From assembly GCF_039537505.1 (NCBI RefSeq), contig NZ_BAABAQ010000015.1:124001-188000 (forward strand): DNA of 64,000 nucleotides, in the 5' to 3' direction. The first letter of the stretch is position 1. Each line of letters begins with the position of its first letter. The notes under the pieces are model-generated. The model ran no database searches and was not told where the DNA came from. It saw nothing but the letters and a program-made list of their open reading frames with translations. Positions 49,096 through 57,964 of this stretch are shown piece after piece. The stretch is from Streptosporangium oxazolinicum. GTDB lineage: Bacteria > Actinomycetota > Actinomycetes > Streptosporangiales > Streptosporangiaceae. Both the position numbers and the translations under genes were made by a program.

Positions 49096-52000
49096 TCATG
49101 AGGTTGCTGTTTGGTGAACATTCGGTGACGTCCTCCGCGTGGCCGCCTGGAAAACCGCCCCCGCGGCCGTCGTGGCGGTGGCGCTTCCCAGGGCGACGGT
49201 CCACCCCACGGGCCCCAGGAAGTGGCAGCCGAAGAACCGGCAGAACCCCGGAACCGTGACGGACACGCCCAGGATGCCCAGGGACAGGAGCGAGGCCAGC
49301 ACCACCAGGCGATCCCGGCTGCCCAGGGCCAGGGTCTGCAGCAGCTGCGACGCCACGAGCGCGACCAGCCCCATCGTGTCCGCCCGCCCGCGCGTACCCG
49401 TCACCCGGCCGATCGCCCAGGCCAGGCCCGCCGCGCTCGCCGTGGTGGCGGCGCGCAGGTAGATGTCGCGGGTGAGGGAGGCTCCCAGCGAGGCCTCCGG
49501 CCCCTCTTCCAGCAGCTTCTCCGGGCTGGTGGCCGTCGGGGGGCGGGAGGCCACCGCCATCGCGGGCAGCATGTCGGTGAGCAGGTTGACCAGCAGCAGC
49601 TGCCGGGCGTTCAGCACGTTCCCGCCACTGAGCAGGCTGGAGCCGACCGCGAAGACGATCTCGCCGATGTTGCCGCCGAGCAGGATGCTGAGGGCGTCGC
49701 GGACCGAGCTCCACATGGCCCGGCCCTCGATGATCGCGTCGACGATCGTCTCGATGCGGTCGTCGGTCACGACGATGTCGGCCGCCGCCCGCGCCGCCGG
49801 GGTGGCGCGGGACCCGAGGGCGATCCCCACGTCCGCGACCCGGATCGCGGGGGCGTCGTTGGCGCCGTCGCCGGTGACCGCGACGACCTTGCCGGTCCGG
49901 CGCAGGCAGCCGACGATCCGCGCCTTGTGCGCCGGGGTGGTCCTGGCGAAGACCGTCACGTCCGGCAGCGCCTCCACTAGGGCGTCGTCGTCCATCTCGT
50001 CCAGCTCGGGCCCCGTCATGATCCGCCCGCCGTTCAGCACGTTCAGTTCGGCGCCGATCGCCTCCGCCGTGCTCGGATGGTCACCCGTGATCATGACAAC
50101 GCGTACGCCCGCCCGCGTGAGGCGGCCGACGCTCTCCGCGGCCGTGGGCCGCACGGGGTCGGCCAGGCCGAGGAATCCGAGGAAGCACAGGTCCTGGATG
50201 CGGGATTCGTCGAGATCGCGGCGGTCGGAGGCGGGGCGCTCGGCGACCGCGAGCACCCGGTAGCCCTGCCGGGCGAGCTGGTCGAGCTCCTTCTCGATCT
50301 CCGCCACGAGGGAGTCCACGAGCGGGACCACCCGGCCGTCACGGAGTATGGACGTGCACCGGGTGACCACGACCTCGGGAGCGCCCTTGACGCTCAGCAG
50401 CGGGCCAGAGTCGCCCTTGCCGAGTACGGCGTGGTAGCCGCGTCCCGGTTCGAAGGGAAGCTCGTCGACCCGCTCCCAGCTTCCGGTCCCCTTCTCGGTC
50501 ACGCCCAGCCGCTCGGCCCCCTTCAGCACGGCGCGGTCGGTGGGGTGCGGGACGGGACGCCCCTCGTCGTGCCGGGGGCAGGCGCGCGTCCCCGCGGTCA
50601 CGATGTGTCTCAGCTCGGGCGTCAGGTCCTCCAGGGGGCGTTCGTCCTGCACGTCCGAGACGCACCGCAGGCTGATACGCCCCTCGGTGAGGGTTCCCGT
50701 CTTGTCGAAGCAGAGGACGTTCACCCGGCCGAGGGCCTCGATCGTGGAGGGGTTGGGCACCAGGGTGTTGCGGGTCGACAGCCGCCGCGCGGAGGCGAGC
50801 TCCGCCACCGAGGCGACGAACGGCAGCCCCTCGGGTACGGCGGCGACGGCGAGGCTCACCGCGGGCGCGAGCGCCTGCGGCGCGGAGCTGCCGCGCAACA
50901 GGTCGGCGGCGAGCAGGACGACGCCGGATCCGACCGCGACCGGCAGGACCCGGCGGCTCAGCTCCCGCAACCGCAGCCGCACGCCCGAGGCCGGGGGCTG
51001 CTCCTCGGCGAGCCTGGCGGTCCTGGCCGCCTCGGTCGTCTCGCCCGCCGCGACCACCACGGCCAGCCCGCTGCCGGCCGCCACCGTCGTCCCCTCGTAG
51101 ACCATCGAGGTCCGGTCGGCGATGGCGGGCGCGTTGACGGGCTCCGGTGACTTGGTGACGAGCTGCGACTCGCCGGTCAGGGCGGCCTCGTCGATCTCCA
51201 GGCCCACCGCCTTGAGCACGCGGCAGTCGGCCGGGACGGTGTCGCCCGCGCGCAACTCGATCACATCACCGGGTACGAGGTCCGCGACGGTCGCGTTCGC
51301 CTGCTCGTGAGAGCGGGTGGTGGCCGCCCCCTTGGCGGAGCGAGCCGTGCTCGCCTTCTCCTTGGGACGGCGCAGCCGTACCGGAACCGCCACCGCCTCG
51401 GTCAGGCGGTGCAGCGCCCGGTCGGCGGTGTAGCGCTGGCTCCCTCCGATGAGCGCGTTGGCTGCCATGACCGTGCCTATCATCACCGAGTCGGAGACTG
51501 AGCCGACCAGGGCCGACAGGCCCGCCCCGGCCGCCAGGATGGGGGTCAGCGGGTTGGCCAGTTCCTTGGCGGACACGCGGAGCAGCGAATCGGGGCCCTG
51601 CGGCTCTCCCGATCCCGTGGAGGCCCTGCGCCGCAGGGCCTCGGCCTCGTCGATCCCGTTGGCCGACGAGCCCAGCTGGGCCAGGACCTCCTTGGTCGGC
51701 ATCGCGTGCCAGGGGGTTCTGTCGATCCGGATCGGCGGCGTCTCCCGCCCGGCGTGCCGGCCCGCCCACTCGCCCGTGACGAGGGTCGCCATCGACGTGC
51801 AGCTGCTCGCGAGCTGTGCCTTGTGCGGTGATTCCCCCGTCGGCCCGAGGGCCGCCAGCACGCCTCCGGCGGCGTTCCCCGCGGCGGTGAGCCACACGCA
51901 GCGCTCGCTCGTCCTCCTCGCCGGTGCCAGGCAGCTCAGGAGCAGGTGAACCTCCTCAAGCTCGGCGATCACGTCCGCGTCCCAGGGCACCCGGCCCGAG

Positions 52001-53700
52001 CGGCGCAGCACGCCGATGCCCAGGTCGGCCTGGGCGAGCGCCGCCATGCGGTGTTCCGACACCACGGCGACCCCGTGGCCGTCCGCCTGGAGAGCGCGGA
52101 TCGACCGGGTCAGCCGGGAACCGCCCGGCACGATCTCGTCGATGCCGAGCCGCAGGCCGAGTGCCGGGTCGCCCCCCGCGAGCGCCACGGCGCACGCGCC
52201 CTTGGCCGCGGCGACGATCGCGTCGGCCAGCGGGTCGACCTGCGGCGCCATGCCGACCAGGGCGACCGGAACGCCCTTCCTCGTCACCCGGACGGCCCGG
52301 AGCCCCTGGGTCTCCCAGTCCTCGGCCTCCGCGGTGACGAGCCCGGCCGGGCCCGCGAGGGGCTCGGCCTTCCATGTGTCGCGTTCCCGCCGCGCGCCGG
52401 GGTCGTCGACGTCGATCAGGGTGCGGAGCCGCGCGCGCAACTCGCCGGGGCCCTCGCCGTTCACGGAGTCCACGTCGCCGAGGGGGATGACGCGGTCGAT
52501 CTCCCACGACCCCGTGCCGAGTGTGTCGGCGTCGAGGATGACGGTGTCGATCCCGTCCATGTGACGCAGGGCCCGATCGTTGAGAACGATCGCCCCGCGC
52601 CTCGCCAGGGCACGCCCTATCGCGGAGGCGAAGGACTCACGGCCCAGCTTCGCGGCCTTGGGTGTCGTCGCGGTGAGCATGGCGACGGCACGCTCCCGGC
52701 TGTCGCCGAAAAGGTACGTCAGCCCGGCGGCGCCCACCGCCACCGGGCTCCCGACGCGCTCGAACCGCTCCACGGGGCTGTGGGCCATGGGCGCGGGACG
52801 CGGCTTCCTGGCCGTACGGATGTGGCGGTAGGAGCCCTTTCCCGAGGCCAGTGCGTGCTGGCGCGCCTCCCAGGCCCGCCGGGTGTCGCGCGCCTCGGCG
52901 TAGCGGCTGGCGGCGGTGAGCGACTGGACGAGCATCCCCACCCGGCGCAGCGCCAACGTGTGGGTGACGATGTTCGCCGTCGTGAACAGGGCGACGGTGG
53001 CCGGAGCGCCGATGTGGCGTTCCAGCTCGTAGCGGACTCTCGGGGTGGACTCGATCAGGCCCAGCAGTGCCGGAACGATCGGGGGGAGCGGCGGCGCGTG
53101 CACCGCTCGCCCGGCGAACGCCATACCCGCCCCGAGCAGGCTCGCGCCGAGCCGGATACCGGCACGGGTGTGCCGTTCCACCAGCCTGGCGGTGTGGTGT
53201 TCCACCAGCGTGGACGCGAGGAACCCGGCTCCCGGTGGCGAGATCTCGTCGAATTCGGCGTCCTCGTCTTCGATGTCCTCGTCTTCGGTGTCCTCGCCCA
53301 GGTCGTCGATGTCGTAGTCGTCGGTCAGATCGTCATCGTCATCGTCATCTTCGTCGTCGTCCGCGCCCTCGCTGTCGAGCGCTTCGATGACCGCCAGCAG
53401 CTTCTTCAGGTTGATCGATCCCGGGTCGCATCCCACGAAGATGGAGCTGAGGGCACCGTTGACCTCCGCACGCTCGACCCCCTCCAGCCTCAGCAGCGCG
53501 TTCTCCAGCCGCCGGGCCTTCGACTCGCTGCCCGGGGCGCCGATCACGCGTAGATCGACATGGAGCCCTCCGGGGCAGGTCCGTTTCCCGCGTGAGCGCG
53601 GCAGGACGCTCCTGACCGCGCCGGGTACGACCTTGATCGCGCCGGGCACGACGCTCCAGAGGGTCTCCGCGGGAACAGACAGCAGGCGGGGCACGAACAT
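49096..53700 (-). CDS. Large P-type cation-translocating ATPase (CtpI/CtpH-like)
   Basis: 1534 residues from ATG 53700, with GGAG upstream. An N-terminal HMA-like fold (~45-108) lacks CxxC and is followed by an Asp/Glu-rich tract (~114-150). Residues ~150-640 look like a degenerate half: the phosphorylation loop is VILDADTLGTG instead of DKTGT. The active half has an E1-E2 actuator with TGES, PEGLP in AAVPEGLPFVASVA, DKTGTLTEG (Asp999) and TGDGANDAPAIR near 1275. Transported ion unknown; the mycobacterial homologues CtpH/CtpI are also unassigned or tentative. Confidence 0.88.
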   Translation of the reverse strand: MFVPRLLSVPAETLWSVVPGAIKVVPGAVRSVLPRSRGKRTCPGGLHVDLRVIGAPGSESKARRLENALLRLEGVERAEVNGALSSIFVGCDPGSINLKKLLAVIEALDSEGADDDEDDDDDDDLTDDYDIDDLGEDTEDEDIEDEDAEFDEISPPGAGFLASTLVEHHTARLVERHTRAGIRLGASLLGAGMAFAGRAVHAPPLPPIVPALLGLIESTPRVRYELERHIGAPATVALFTTANIVTHTLALRRVGMLVQSLTAASRYAEARDTRRAWEARQHALASGKGSYRHIRTARKPRPAPMAHSPVERFERVGSPVAVGAAGLTYLFGDSRERAVAMLTATTPKAAKLGRESFASAIGRALARRGAIVLNDRALRHMDGIDTVILDADTLGTGSWEIDRVIPLGDVDSVNGEGPGELRARLRTLIDVDDPGARRERDTWKAEPLAGPAGLVTAEAEDWETQGLRAVRVTRKGVPVALVGMAPQVDPLADAIVAAAKGACAVALAGGDPALGLRLGIDEIVPGGSRLTRSIRALQADGHGVAVVSEHRMAALAQADLGIGVLRRSGRVPWDADVIAELEEVHLLLSCLAPARRTSERCVWLTAAGNAAGGVLAALGPTGESPHKAQLASSCTSMATLVTGEWAGRHAGRETPPIRIDRTPWHAMPTKEVLAQLGSSANGIDEAEALRRRASTGSGEPQGPDSLLRVSAKELANPLTPILAAGAGLSALVGSVSDSVMIGTVMAANALIGGSQRYTADRALHRLTEAVAVPVRLRRPKEKASTARSAKGAATTRSHEQANATVADLVPGDVIELRAGDTVPADCRVLKAVGLEIDEAALTGESQLVTKSPEPVNAPAIADRTSMVYEGTTVAAGSGLAVVVAAGETTEAARTARLAEEQPPASGVRLRLRELSRRVLPVAVGSGVVLLAADLLRGSSAPQALAPAVSLAVAAVPEGLPFVASVAELASARRLSTRNTLVPNPSTIEALGRVNVLCFDKTGTLTEGRISLRCVSDVQDERPLEDLTPELRHIVTAGTRACPRHDEGRPVPHPTDRAVLKGAERLGVTEKGTGSWERVDELPFEPGRGYHAVLGKGDSGPLLSVKGAPEVVVTRCTSILRDGRVVPLVDSLVAEIEKELDQLARQGYRVLAVAERPASDRRDLDESRIQDLCFLGFLGLADPVRPTAAESVGRLTRAGVRVVMITGDHPSTAEAIGAELNVLNGGRIMTGPELDEMDDDALVEALPDVTVFARTTPAHKARIVGCLRRTGKVVAVTGDGANDAPAIRVADVGIALGSRATPAARAAADIVVTDDRIETIVDAIIEGRAMWSSVRDALSILLGGNIGEIVFAVGSSLLSGGNVLNARQLLLVNLLTDMLPAMAVASRPPTATSPEKLLEEGPEASLGASLTRDIYLRAATTASAAGLAWAIGRVTGTRGRADTMGLVALVASQLLQTLALGSRDRLVVLASLLSLGILGVSVTVPGFCRFFGCHFLGPVGWTVALGSATATTAAGAVFQAATRRTSPNVHQTATS

Positions 53701-53716
53701 TCAGATCTCCAGCGGG

Positions 53717-53766
53717 AAAAATGACAGGGCCGATCAGGCCGTTGTTACGCGTGACCTGATCGGCCC
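53717..53766 (-). terminator. Intrinsic terminator between the repeat protein and the ATPase
   Basis: On the minus strand a 12-base-pair stem GGGCCGATCAGG / CCTGATCGGCCC with a 16-base loop is followed by a run of five T. It lies only 17 bases before the ATPase start, so it separates or attenuates the two genes. Confidence 0.75.
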
Positions 53767-53777
53767 CATCGCTGCGA

Positions 53778-55448
53778 TTACTTGGACGACCTCCCGCGGA
53801 CCGAACCCCTCGAACGGGAGGCGGACGTCGCCGCCCGGGAGCCGGAGCTCGCGGTGCGGGACGTGGACGCCGAGGCTCGCGCTCGTGAGGTGGGCGTCGC
53901 GGTCCGTCGCGACGTGGACGTCGTGGTCCGGGACGCCGGTTTGGTGGTCCGCGACGCGGGTTTCGTCGCCCGTGCCGAGGGCTTCGCGGCCCGCGACGCG
54001 GGTCTCGTGGCCCGAGACGCGGTCGTGCTCCGTGAGCGTGAGGTGGGCGTGGTGGCCCGGGAGGCGGTGCTCGCGGTCCGTGACGTGGACGACGCCGCCC
54101 GTGACGTGGTGCTCCGTGTCCGTGTGGTGGGCCTGGTCGCCCGGGATGCCTTGGCGGCTGTCCGGGAGGCGGTGCCCGCCGCGCGTGAGGCGGCGCCGGT
54201 GGCCCGGGAGGCGGCGGTACCCGCCGCGCGGGTCGCGGCACCCGCCGCCCGTGAGGCGGTGCCGCGAGCCCGTGTGGTGGGTCTCGTGGCCCGGGATGCC
54301 GTTCCGGTCTTCCGGGAGGTGGCACCCGTCGCGCGTGAGGCGGTGCTGCGCGTCCGTGTGGTGGAGCTTCCCTTGCGGGTCGCGGTGCTCCGCGTCCGTG
54401 TGGCGGGGCTGGTCGCCCGGGATGCCTTGGCGGCTGTCCGGGAGGCGGTGCCCGCCGCGCGTGAGGCGGCGCCGGTGGCCCGGGAGGCGGCGGTACCCGC
54501 CGCGCGGGTCGCTGCACCCGTCGCGCGTGAGGCGGTGCTGCGCGTCCGTGCGGTGGAGCTTCCCTTGCGGGTCGCGGTGCTCCGCGTCCGTGCGGTGGGG
54601 CTGGTCGCCCGGGATGCCTTGGCGGCTGCTCGGGAGGCGGTGCCCGCCGCGCGTGAGGCGGCGCCGGTGGCCTGGGACGCGATGGTGCCCGCCGCGCGGG
54701 TCGCGGTGCCGCGGGTCCGTGCGGTGGGCCTGGTCGCCCGGGATGCCTTGGCGGCTGTCCGGGAGGCGGTGCCCGCCGCGCGTGAGGCGGCGCCGGTGGC
54801 CCGGGAGGCGGCGGTACCCGCCGCGCGGGTCGCGGTGCCCGCGGCCTTGGACGCGGCACTCGCGGTGCGCGACGCGGCGGTGCCCGCCGCCCGGGACACG
54901 GTGCCCGCGGCCTTGGACGCGGTGCGTGACGCGGACGTGCGGGACGCGGGTCTGGTCCGGGACGTGGTGCCTCCCGCGCGGGACCTGGACGTCGAACCGG
55001 TCGTCCGGGACGCGGTGCCCCCGGTCGCGGAAGTGGACGTCGCGGGCCTGGAGACCGGACTCGACGACCCGTTCTTCCCGCGCGCACGCTGCGCGATCAG
55101 CGTCCCGACCCCGATGGCCGCCGCTACCGGCCATTCGAGCAATCCGGCCACCGCGAGCGCGCCGAGTCCTCCGTAGTAGACGATGCGCTCGGCGGGCGGG
55201 AGGAAGGACTTGGCCGCGTCCACGGCCTGCCCCGCCTCCTGCCTGCTGACGTGCGGCAGGTGAACATGCGGAGGCCGCAGCTGCACGGTCAGCATCGGAA
55301 GTTTGAGCGTTAGCGAGTTGCCGTCCTGTTTCCTGCTTGCCTGGGCATGTGTGGTGGACCTTGCCTGGGCATGCGTGGTGGACGTTGCGGGTGTGGTCGG
55401 TCGCTGCGCCGTACGGGCGCGTGACCGGCTCGTCTGAGCTACTGCCAT
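53778..55448 (-). CDS. Membrane-associated Ala/Thr/Ser/Arg repeat protein
   Basis: 556 residues from ATG 55448, with GAGGAGGG upstream. An N-terminal basic Thr/His-rich stretch leads to a conserved part with LPPAERIVYYGGLGALAVAG and WPVAAAIGVGTLIAQRARG (membrane hairpin ~90-120), a module seen beside CtpI-like ATPases. Residues ~125-556 are a low-complexity tail of AASRATGAASRAAGTASRTA-type units, strongly basic and histone H1-like. At the DNA level four ~110-base repeats recur. Possible partner of the ATPase or a nucleoid/envelope polymer; function unknown. Confidence 0.75.
   Translation of the reverse strand: MAVAQTSRSRARTAQRPTTPATSTTHAQARSTTHAQASRKQDGNSLTLKLPMLTVQLRPPHVHLPHVSRQEAGQAVDAAKSFLPPAERIVYYGGLGALAVAGLLEWPVAAAIGVGTLIAQRARGKNGSSSPVSRPATSTSATGGTASRTTGSTSRSRAGGTTSRTRPASRTSASRTASKAAGTVSRAAGTAASRTASAASKAAGTATRAAGTAASRATGAASRAAGTASRTAAKASRATRPTARTRGTATRAAGTIASQATGAASRAAGTASRAAAKASRATSPTARTRSTATRKGSSTARTRSTASRATGAATRAAGTAASRATGAASRAAGTASRTAAKASRATSPATRTRSTATRKGSSTTRTRSTASRATGATSRKTGTASRATRPTTRARGTASRAAGAATRAAGTAASRATGAASRAAGTASRTAAKASRATRPTTRTRSTTSRAASSTSRTASTASRATTPTSRSRSTTASRATRPASRAAKPSARATKPASRTTKPASRTTTSTSRRTATPTSRARASASTSRTASSGSRAATSASRSRGSVRGRSSK
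54128..54834. repeat. Four ~110-base repeats inside the repeat-protein gene
   Basis: Near-identical copies start at about 54128, 54406, 54597 and 54726, each beginning GG(C)CTGGTCGCCCGGGATGCC and running through GCGCCGGTGGCCCGGGAGG. They are prone to recombination, so copy number may vary between strains. Confidence 0.8.
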
Positions 55449-55766
55449 GATCCCTCCTCATGGGAACCGAGGGAAGGTGCAAATGGAGCCCGCAGGAGGT
55501 CGATCATGCCTTCTACGTGCGGTTATATGGCCCGAGTGCCATTCTCGTAATCTTCCTCGTATTGTGGCCGCGAAACGCGTAACGGTCGTTGAATCGGATG
55601 TTAGGGGATGAATCTCCGGCTGCTCGGACCGCTCGCTGTCCGTTTGGGGATGGTTTGGGGAGGTACGGCGTGAGCGCGCGGTGAGTCACGGTGTGGATGC
55701 GAACCTCGTCTGTCGCCGTCCACCGGTCCACGCCTACCCTGGAACCCGTTCCATCGAGGAGGAGAG
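55449..55766. promoter_or_regulatory. Divergent intergenic region
   Basis: 318 bases between the repeat-protein gene and the HAD gene. It contains the minus-strand promoter at 55522-55550 and AT-richer DNA to ~55620. The plus-strand HAD gene has GGAGGAGAG before its start. No other gene is seen. Confidence 0.5.
55522..55550 (-). promoter_or_regulatory. Promoter of the repeat-protein gene
   Basis: On the minus strand TTACGA, 17 bases, TATAAC. Predicted start near 55515, about 67 bases before the ATG. Confidence 0.6.
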
Positions 55767-56411
55767 ATGCTGAAGGGCGTGCTGATCGACTGGGGTGGCG
55801 TGCTCACCGTCGGTCTCGCCGAGGCGATCGCCGAGTGGATCGTCGTCGAGCGGCTCGACGAGGCCCACTACCGGCAGGTGATGCGCGAGCTCATCGTTCA
55901 CGCGTACGAGAACACGGAGAACGGCGAGAACACCATCCACGCCCTGGAGCGCGGAGAGATCTCCGGCCTGGACTTCGAACGCGACCTGGCGGCCAGGCTG
56001 CTCACGACGGACGGTGTACCACCGGTCGCCGAGGGACTGCTGAACAGGATGTTCTCCCGCTTCCACCGGGTCGAGCCGATGTACGAGATGCTCCGTGAGG
56101 CCCGCGCCGCGGGATTGCGCACCTGCCTGCTCTCCAACTCCTGGGCGAACGAGTATCCCCGCGAGGGCTGGGAGGACTTTTTCGACGAGGTCGTCATCTC
56201 GGGGGAGATCGGCATGCGCAAGCCCGAGCCGAGGATCTTCGAGCACGCGCTCGGCAGGCTCGGCCTGGCCGGGCAGGAGTGCGTGTTCGTCGACGACATC
56301 GAGGCCAACATCGAGGCCGCCCGGCGGTTCGGCATCGTCGGCGTGCACCACCGCGACCCCGACCTGACCATCGCCGAACTGGAGACCCTGTTCCAGGTCT
56401 CGCTCCGCTGA
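55767..56411 (+). CDS. HAD-superfamily hydrolase (subfamily IA, DWGGVL type)
   Basis: 214 residues from ATG 55767, preceded by GAGGAGGAG. Motif I LIDWGGVLT (Asp8, with Gly at the usual second Asp position, as in the epoxide-hydrolase-N-like group), motif II LLSNSW, Lys in GMRKPEPRIFEHAL, and VFVDDIEANIEAA. Substrate unknown. It starts a run of three HAD genes. Confidence 0.85.
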   Translation: MLKGVLIDWGGVLTVGLAEAIAEWIVVERLDEAHYRQVMRELIVHAYENTENGENTIHALERGEISGLDFERDLAARLLTTDGVPPVAEGLLNRMFSRFHRVEPMYEMLREARAAGLRTCLLSNSWANEYPREGWEDFFDEVVISGEIGMRKPEPRIFEHALGRLGLAGQECVFVDDIEANIEAARRFGIVGVHHRDPDLTIAELETLFQVSLR

Positions 56412-56467
56412 CCCGTCCCGCCCCCTGGATACCGGGGGCCGCCGGTACTGGCACACTCGATGCGTGA

Positions 56468-56490
56468 ATCGGCGCCGCACCGGCGCCGAT
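56468..56490 (+). terminator. Hairpin before the DUF6912 gene
   Basis: Perfect 10-base-pair stem ATCGGCGCCG / CGGCGCCGAT with a CAC loop, 25 bases before the next ATG. Either a terminator or a leader hairpin. Confidence 0.45.
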
Positions 56491-56515
56491 GTCGGAGAGA
56501 TAGATCGAGGCATGG

Positions 56516-57022
56516 ATGCGCGTCTACCTGCCGTGTACGCTCCCGGCGCTGGCCCGCGTGGCCGCCGTGGGGGAGCTGGGCCCGGCCCCGCTGACCGGCT
56601 ACGCGGTGACCCCCGCGTTGATCGAGTGGTACGCCTCGGGTGACACCGAGGAGCTGGAGTACGTCGCCCTGACCGAGGCGGCCAGGAGTTCCCTGCGGAT
56701 GCTGGCCGCCGACCGCACCGACGGGGTGGAGGTCGCCGCGCGGCGGGTGGTCGTCGCCGTCGACGTACCGGAGGGCGACGTGAGCGCGAGCGCCGACCTG
56801 GAGGAGCGCGCCCGGGTGCGGCTCGCCGCGGCGGTCCCGCTGGGGTTGATCGCCGCGGTCCACGTGGACGACCTGTCGGCGGTGAAGGACGTCGAGGCCG
56901 CCCTCGCCGCGCTGCCCGCGGCCGACCGCGGCGACGACGACGCCCGCTTCACCGTGGACGGCGCCGAGGCCCACGAGCTCCTGTGGTACGCCACCCAGGA
57001 GATCCCCGACCTGGTCGGCTGA
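56516..57022 (+). CDS. DUF6912 family protein
   Basis: 168 residues from ATG 56516. Begins MRVYLPCTLPALARVAAVGE and contains APLTGYAVTPALIEWYASGD and ELEYVALTEAARSSLRMLAA, then RRVVVAVDVPEGDV. The sequence matches a conserved actinobacterial family (DUF6912, by recall). Function unknown. Located between two HAD genes. Confidence 0.75.
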   Translation: MRVYLPCTLPALARVAAVGELGPAPLTGYAVTPALIEWYASGDTEELEYVALTEAARSSLRMLAADRTDGVEVAARRVVVAVDVPEGDVSASADLEERARVRLAAAVPLGLIAAVHVDDLSAVKDVEAALAALPAADRGDDDARFTVDGAEAHELLWYATQEIPDLVG

Positions 57023-57060
57023 CCTCCTCCCCTTCTCCCTCGCCTCCCTCGCGTCGGGAG

Positions 57061-57082
57061 CCCCGGGCCCCGAGGCCCGGGG
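57061..57082 (+). terminator. Terminator after the DUF6912 gene
   Basis: Perfect 9-base-pair stem CCCCGGGCC / GGCCCGGGG with a CCGA loop. Confidence 0.6.
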
Positions 57083-57151
57083 TGTCTCCGAGCGGGCCGC
57101 TTCCGTTCGCGGCACCGATCCGGCGGGGATTTTCGCTACTCTAGAGGGCAT

Positions 57152-57784
57152 ATGAGACACATTGTTTGGGATTGGAACGGCACGCTGTTTCATGACATCG
57201 ACGCTGTCGTCGGTGCGACGAACGTGGTGTTCGAGCCGTACGGGCTGGGTTCCTACGATGCCGACCGCTTCCGTGCGGTCTACACGCGCCCGATCTGGGC
57301 CGCCTACGAGCGCATGCTCGGCCGTGCCCTTGAGGACGGCGAGTGGGAGCGGCTCGACCTCGATTTCCACGAGAGCTACCACCGGCTGATGCTGGAGTGC
57401 GGGCTGGCCGCCGACGCCCTCTCCACCCTGCAGAGCTGGGAGCGCGCGGGTGGCAAGCAGTCGCTGCTGTCCATGTGGGCGCACGAACGACTGGTTCCCA
57501 AGATCGCGGAATTCGGCATCGACCACCACTTCACCCGGATCGACGGCCTGCGCAGCGCCTCCGGCGGGCACAAGGCCGAGTCGATGGTGGCCCACCTCGC
57601 CGCCCTCGGCGTCGACCCGGCCGACGTCCTCGTCATCGGCGACAGCCTGGACGACGCGCACGCCGCCCAGCACGTCGGGGCGCGCGCGGTCCTCTACACC
57701 GGCGGCATGACCAGCCGGACCGACCTGATGGCCTGCGGCGTCCCGGTCGTCGACACCCTCACGGACGCGCTCAACCACGCCTGA
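57152..57784 (+). CDS. HAD-superfamily hydrolase, DWNGT type
   Basis: 210 residues from ATG 57152. Motif I IVWDWNGTLFHD: nucleophile Asp7 is present and Asn9 replaces the usual second Asp, as seen in a common actinobacterial phosphatase group. Motif II LLSMWAH, then GHKAESMVAHL and VLVIGDSLDDAHAA. Complete and probably active. Substrate unknown. Confidence 0.83.
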   Translation: MRHIVWDWNGTLFHDIDAVVGATNVVFEPYGLGSYDADRFRAVYTRPIWAAYERMLGRALEDGEWERLDLDFHESYHRLMLECGLAADALSTLQSWERAGGKQSLLSMWAHERLVPKIAEFGIDHHFTRIDGLRSASGGHKAESMVAHLAALGVDPADVLVIGDSLDDAHAAQHVGARAVLYTGGMTSRTDLMACGVPVVDTLTDALNHA

Positions 57785-57964
57785 CGGCCGGTGACGCGAC
57801 CTCACGAGAACGGCTCGTCGCGGACCTCGAGAGAACGACCTTTCGCACGACCCTTTCGCACGACCCTGAGGTAACCGGCGAACGGATCCTTTTGGTATCG
57901 AAGGCGGTCATCGTGCGCTCGGGGCCTTACCCTGGGCATCCACCCCCATTCCGGGAGGCCCCCG

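Noticed and set aside
53782..55249. Long open frames on the plus strand across the repeat-protein gene
   Set aside because: They are mirror-image low-complexity translations of GC-rich repeats. The minus-strand frame has the ribosome site, promoter and a conserved membrane module.
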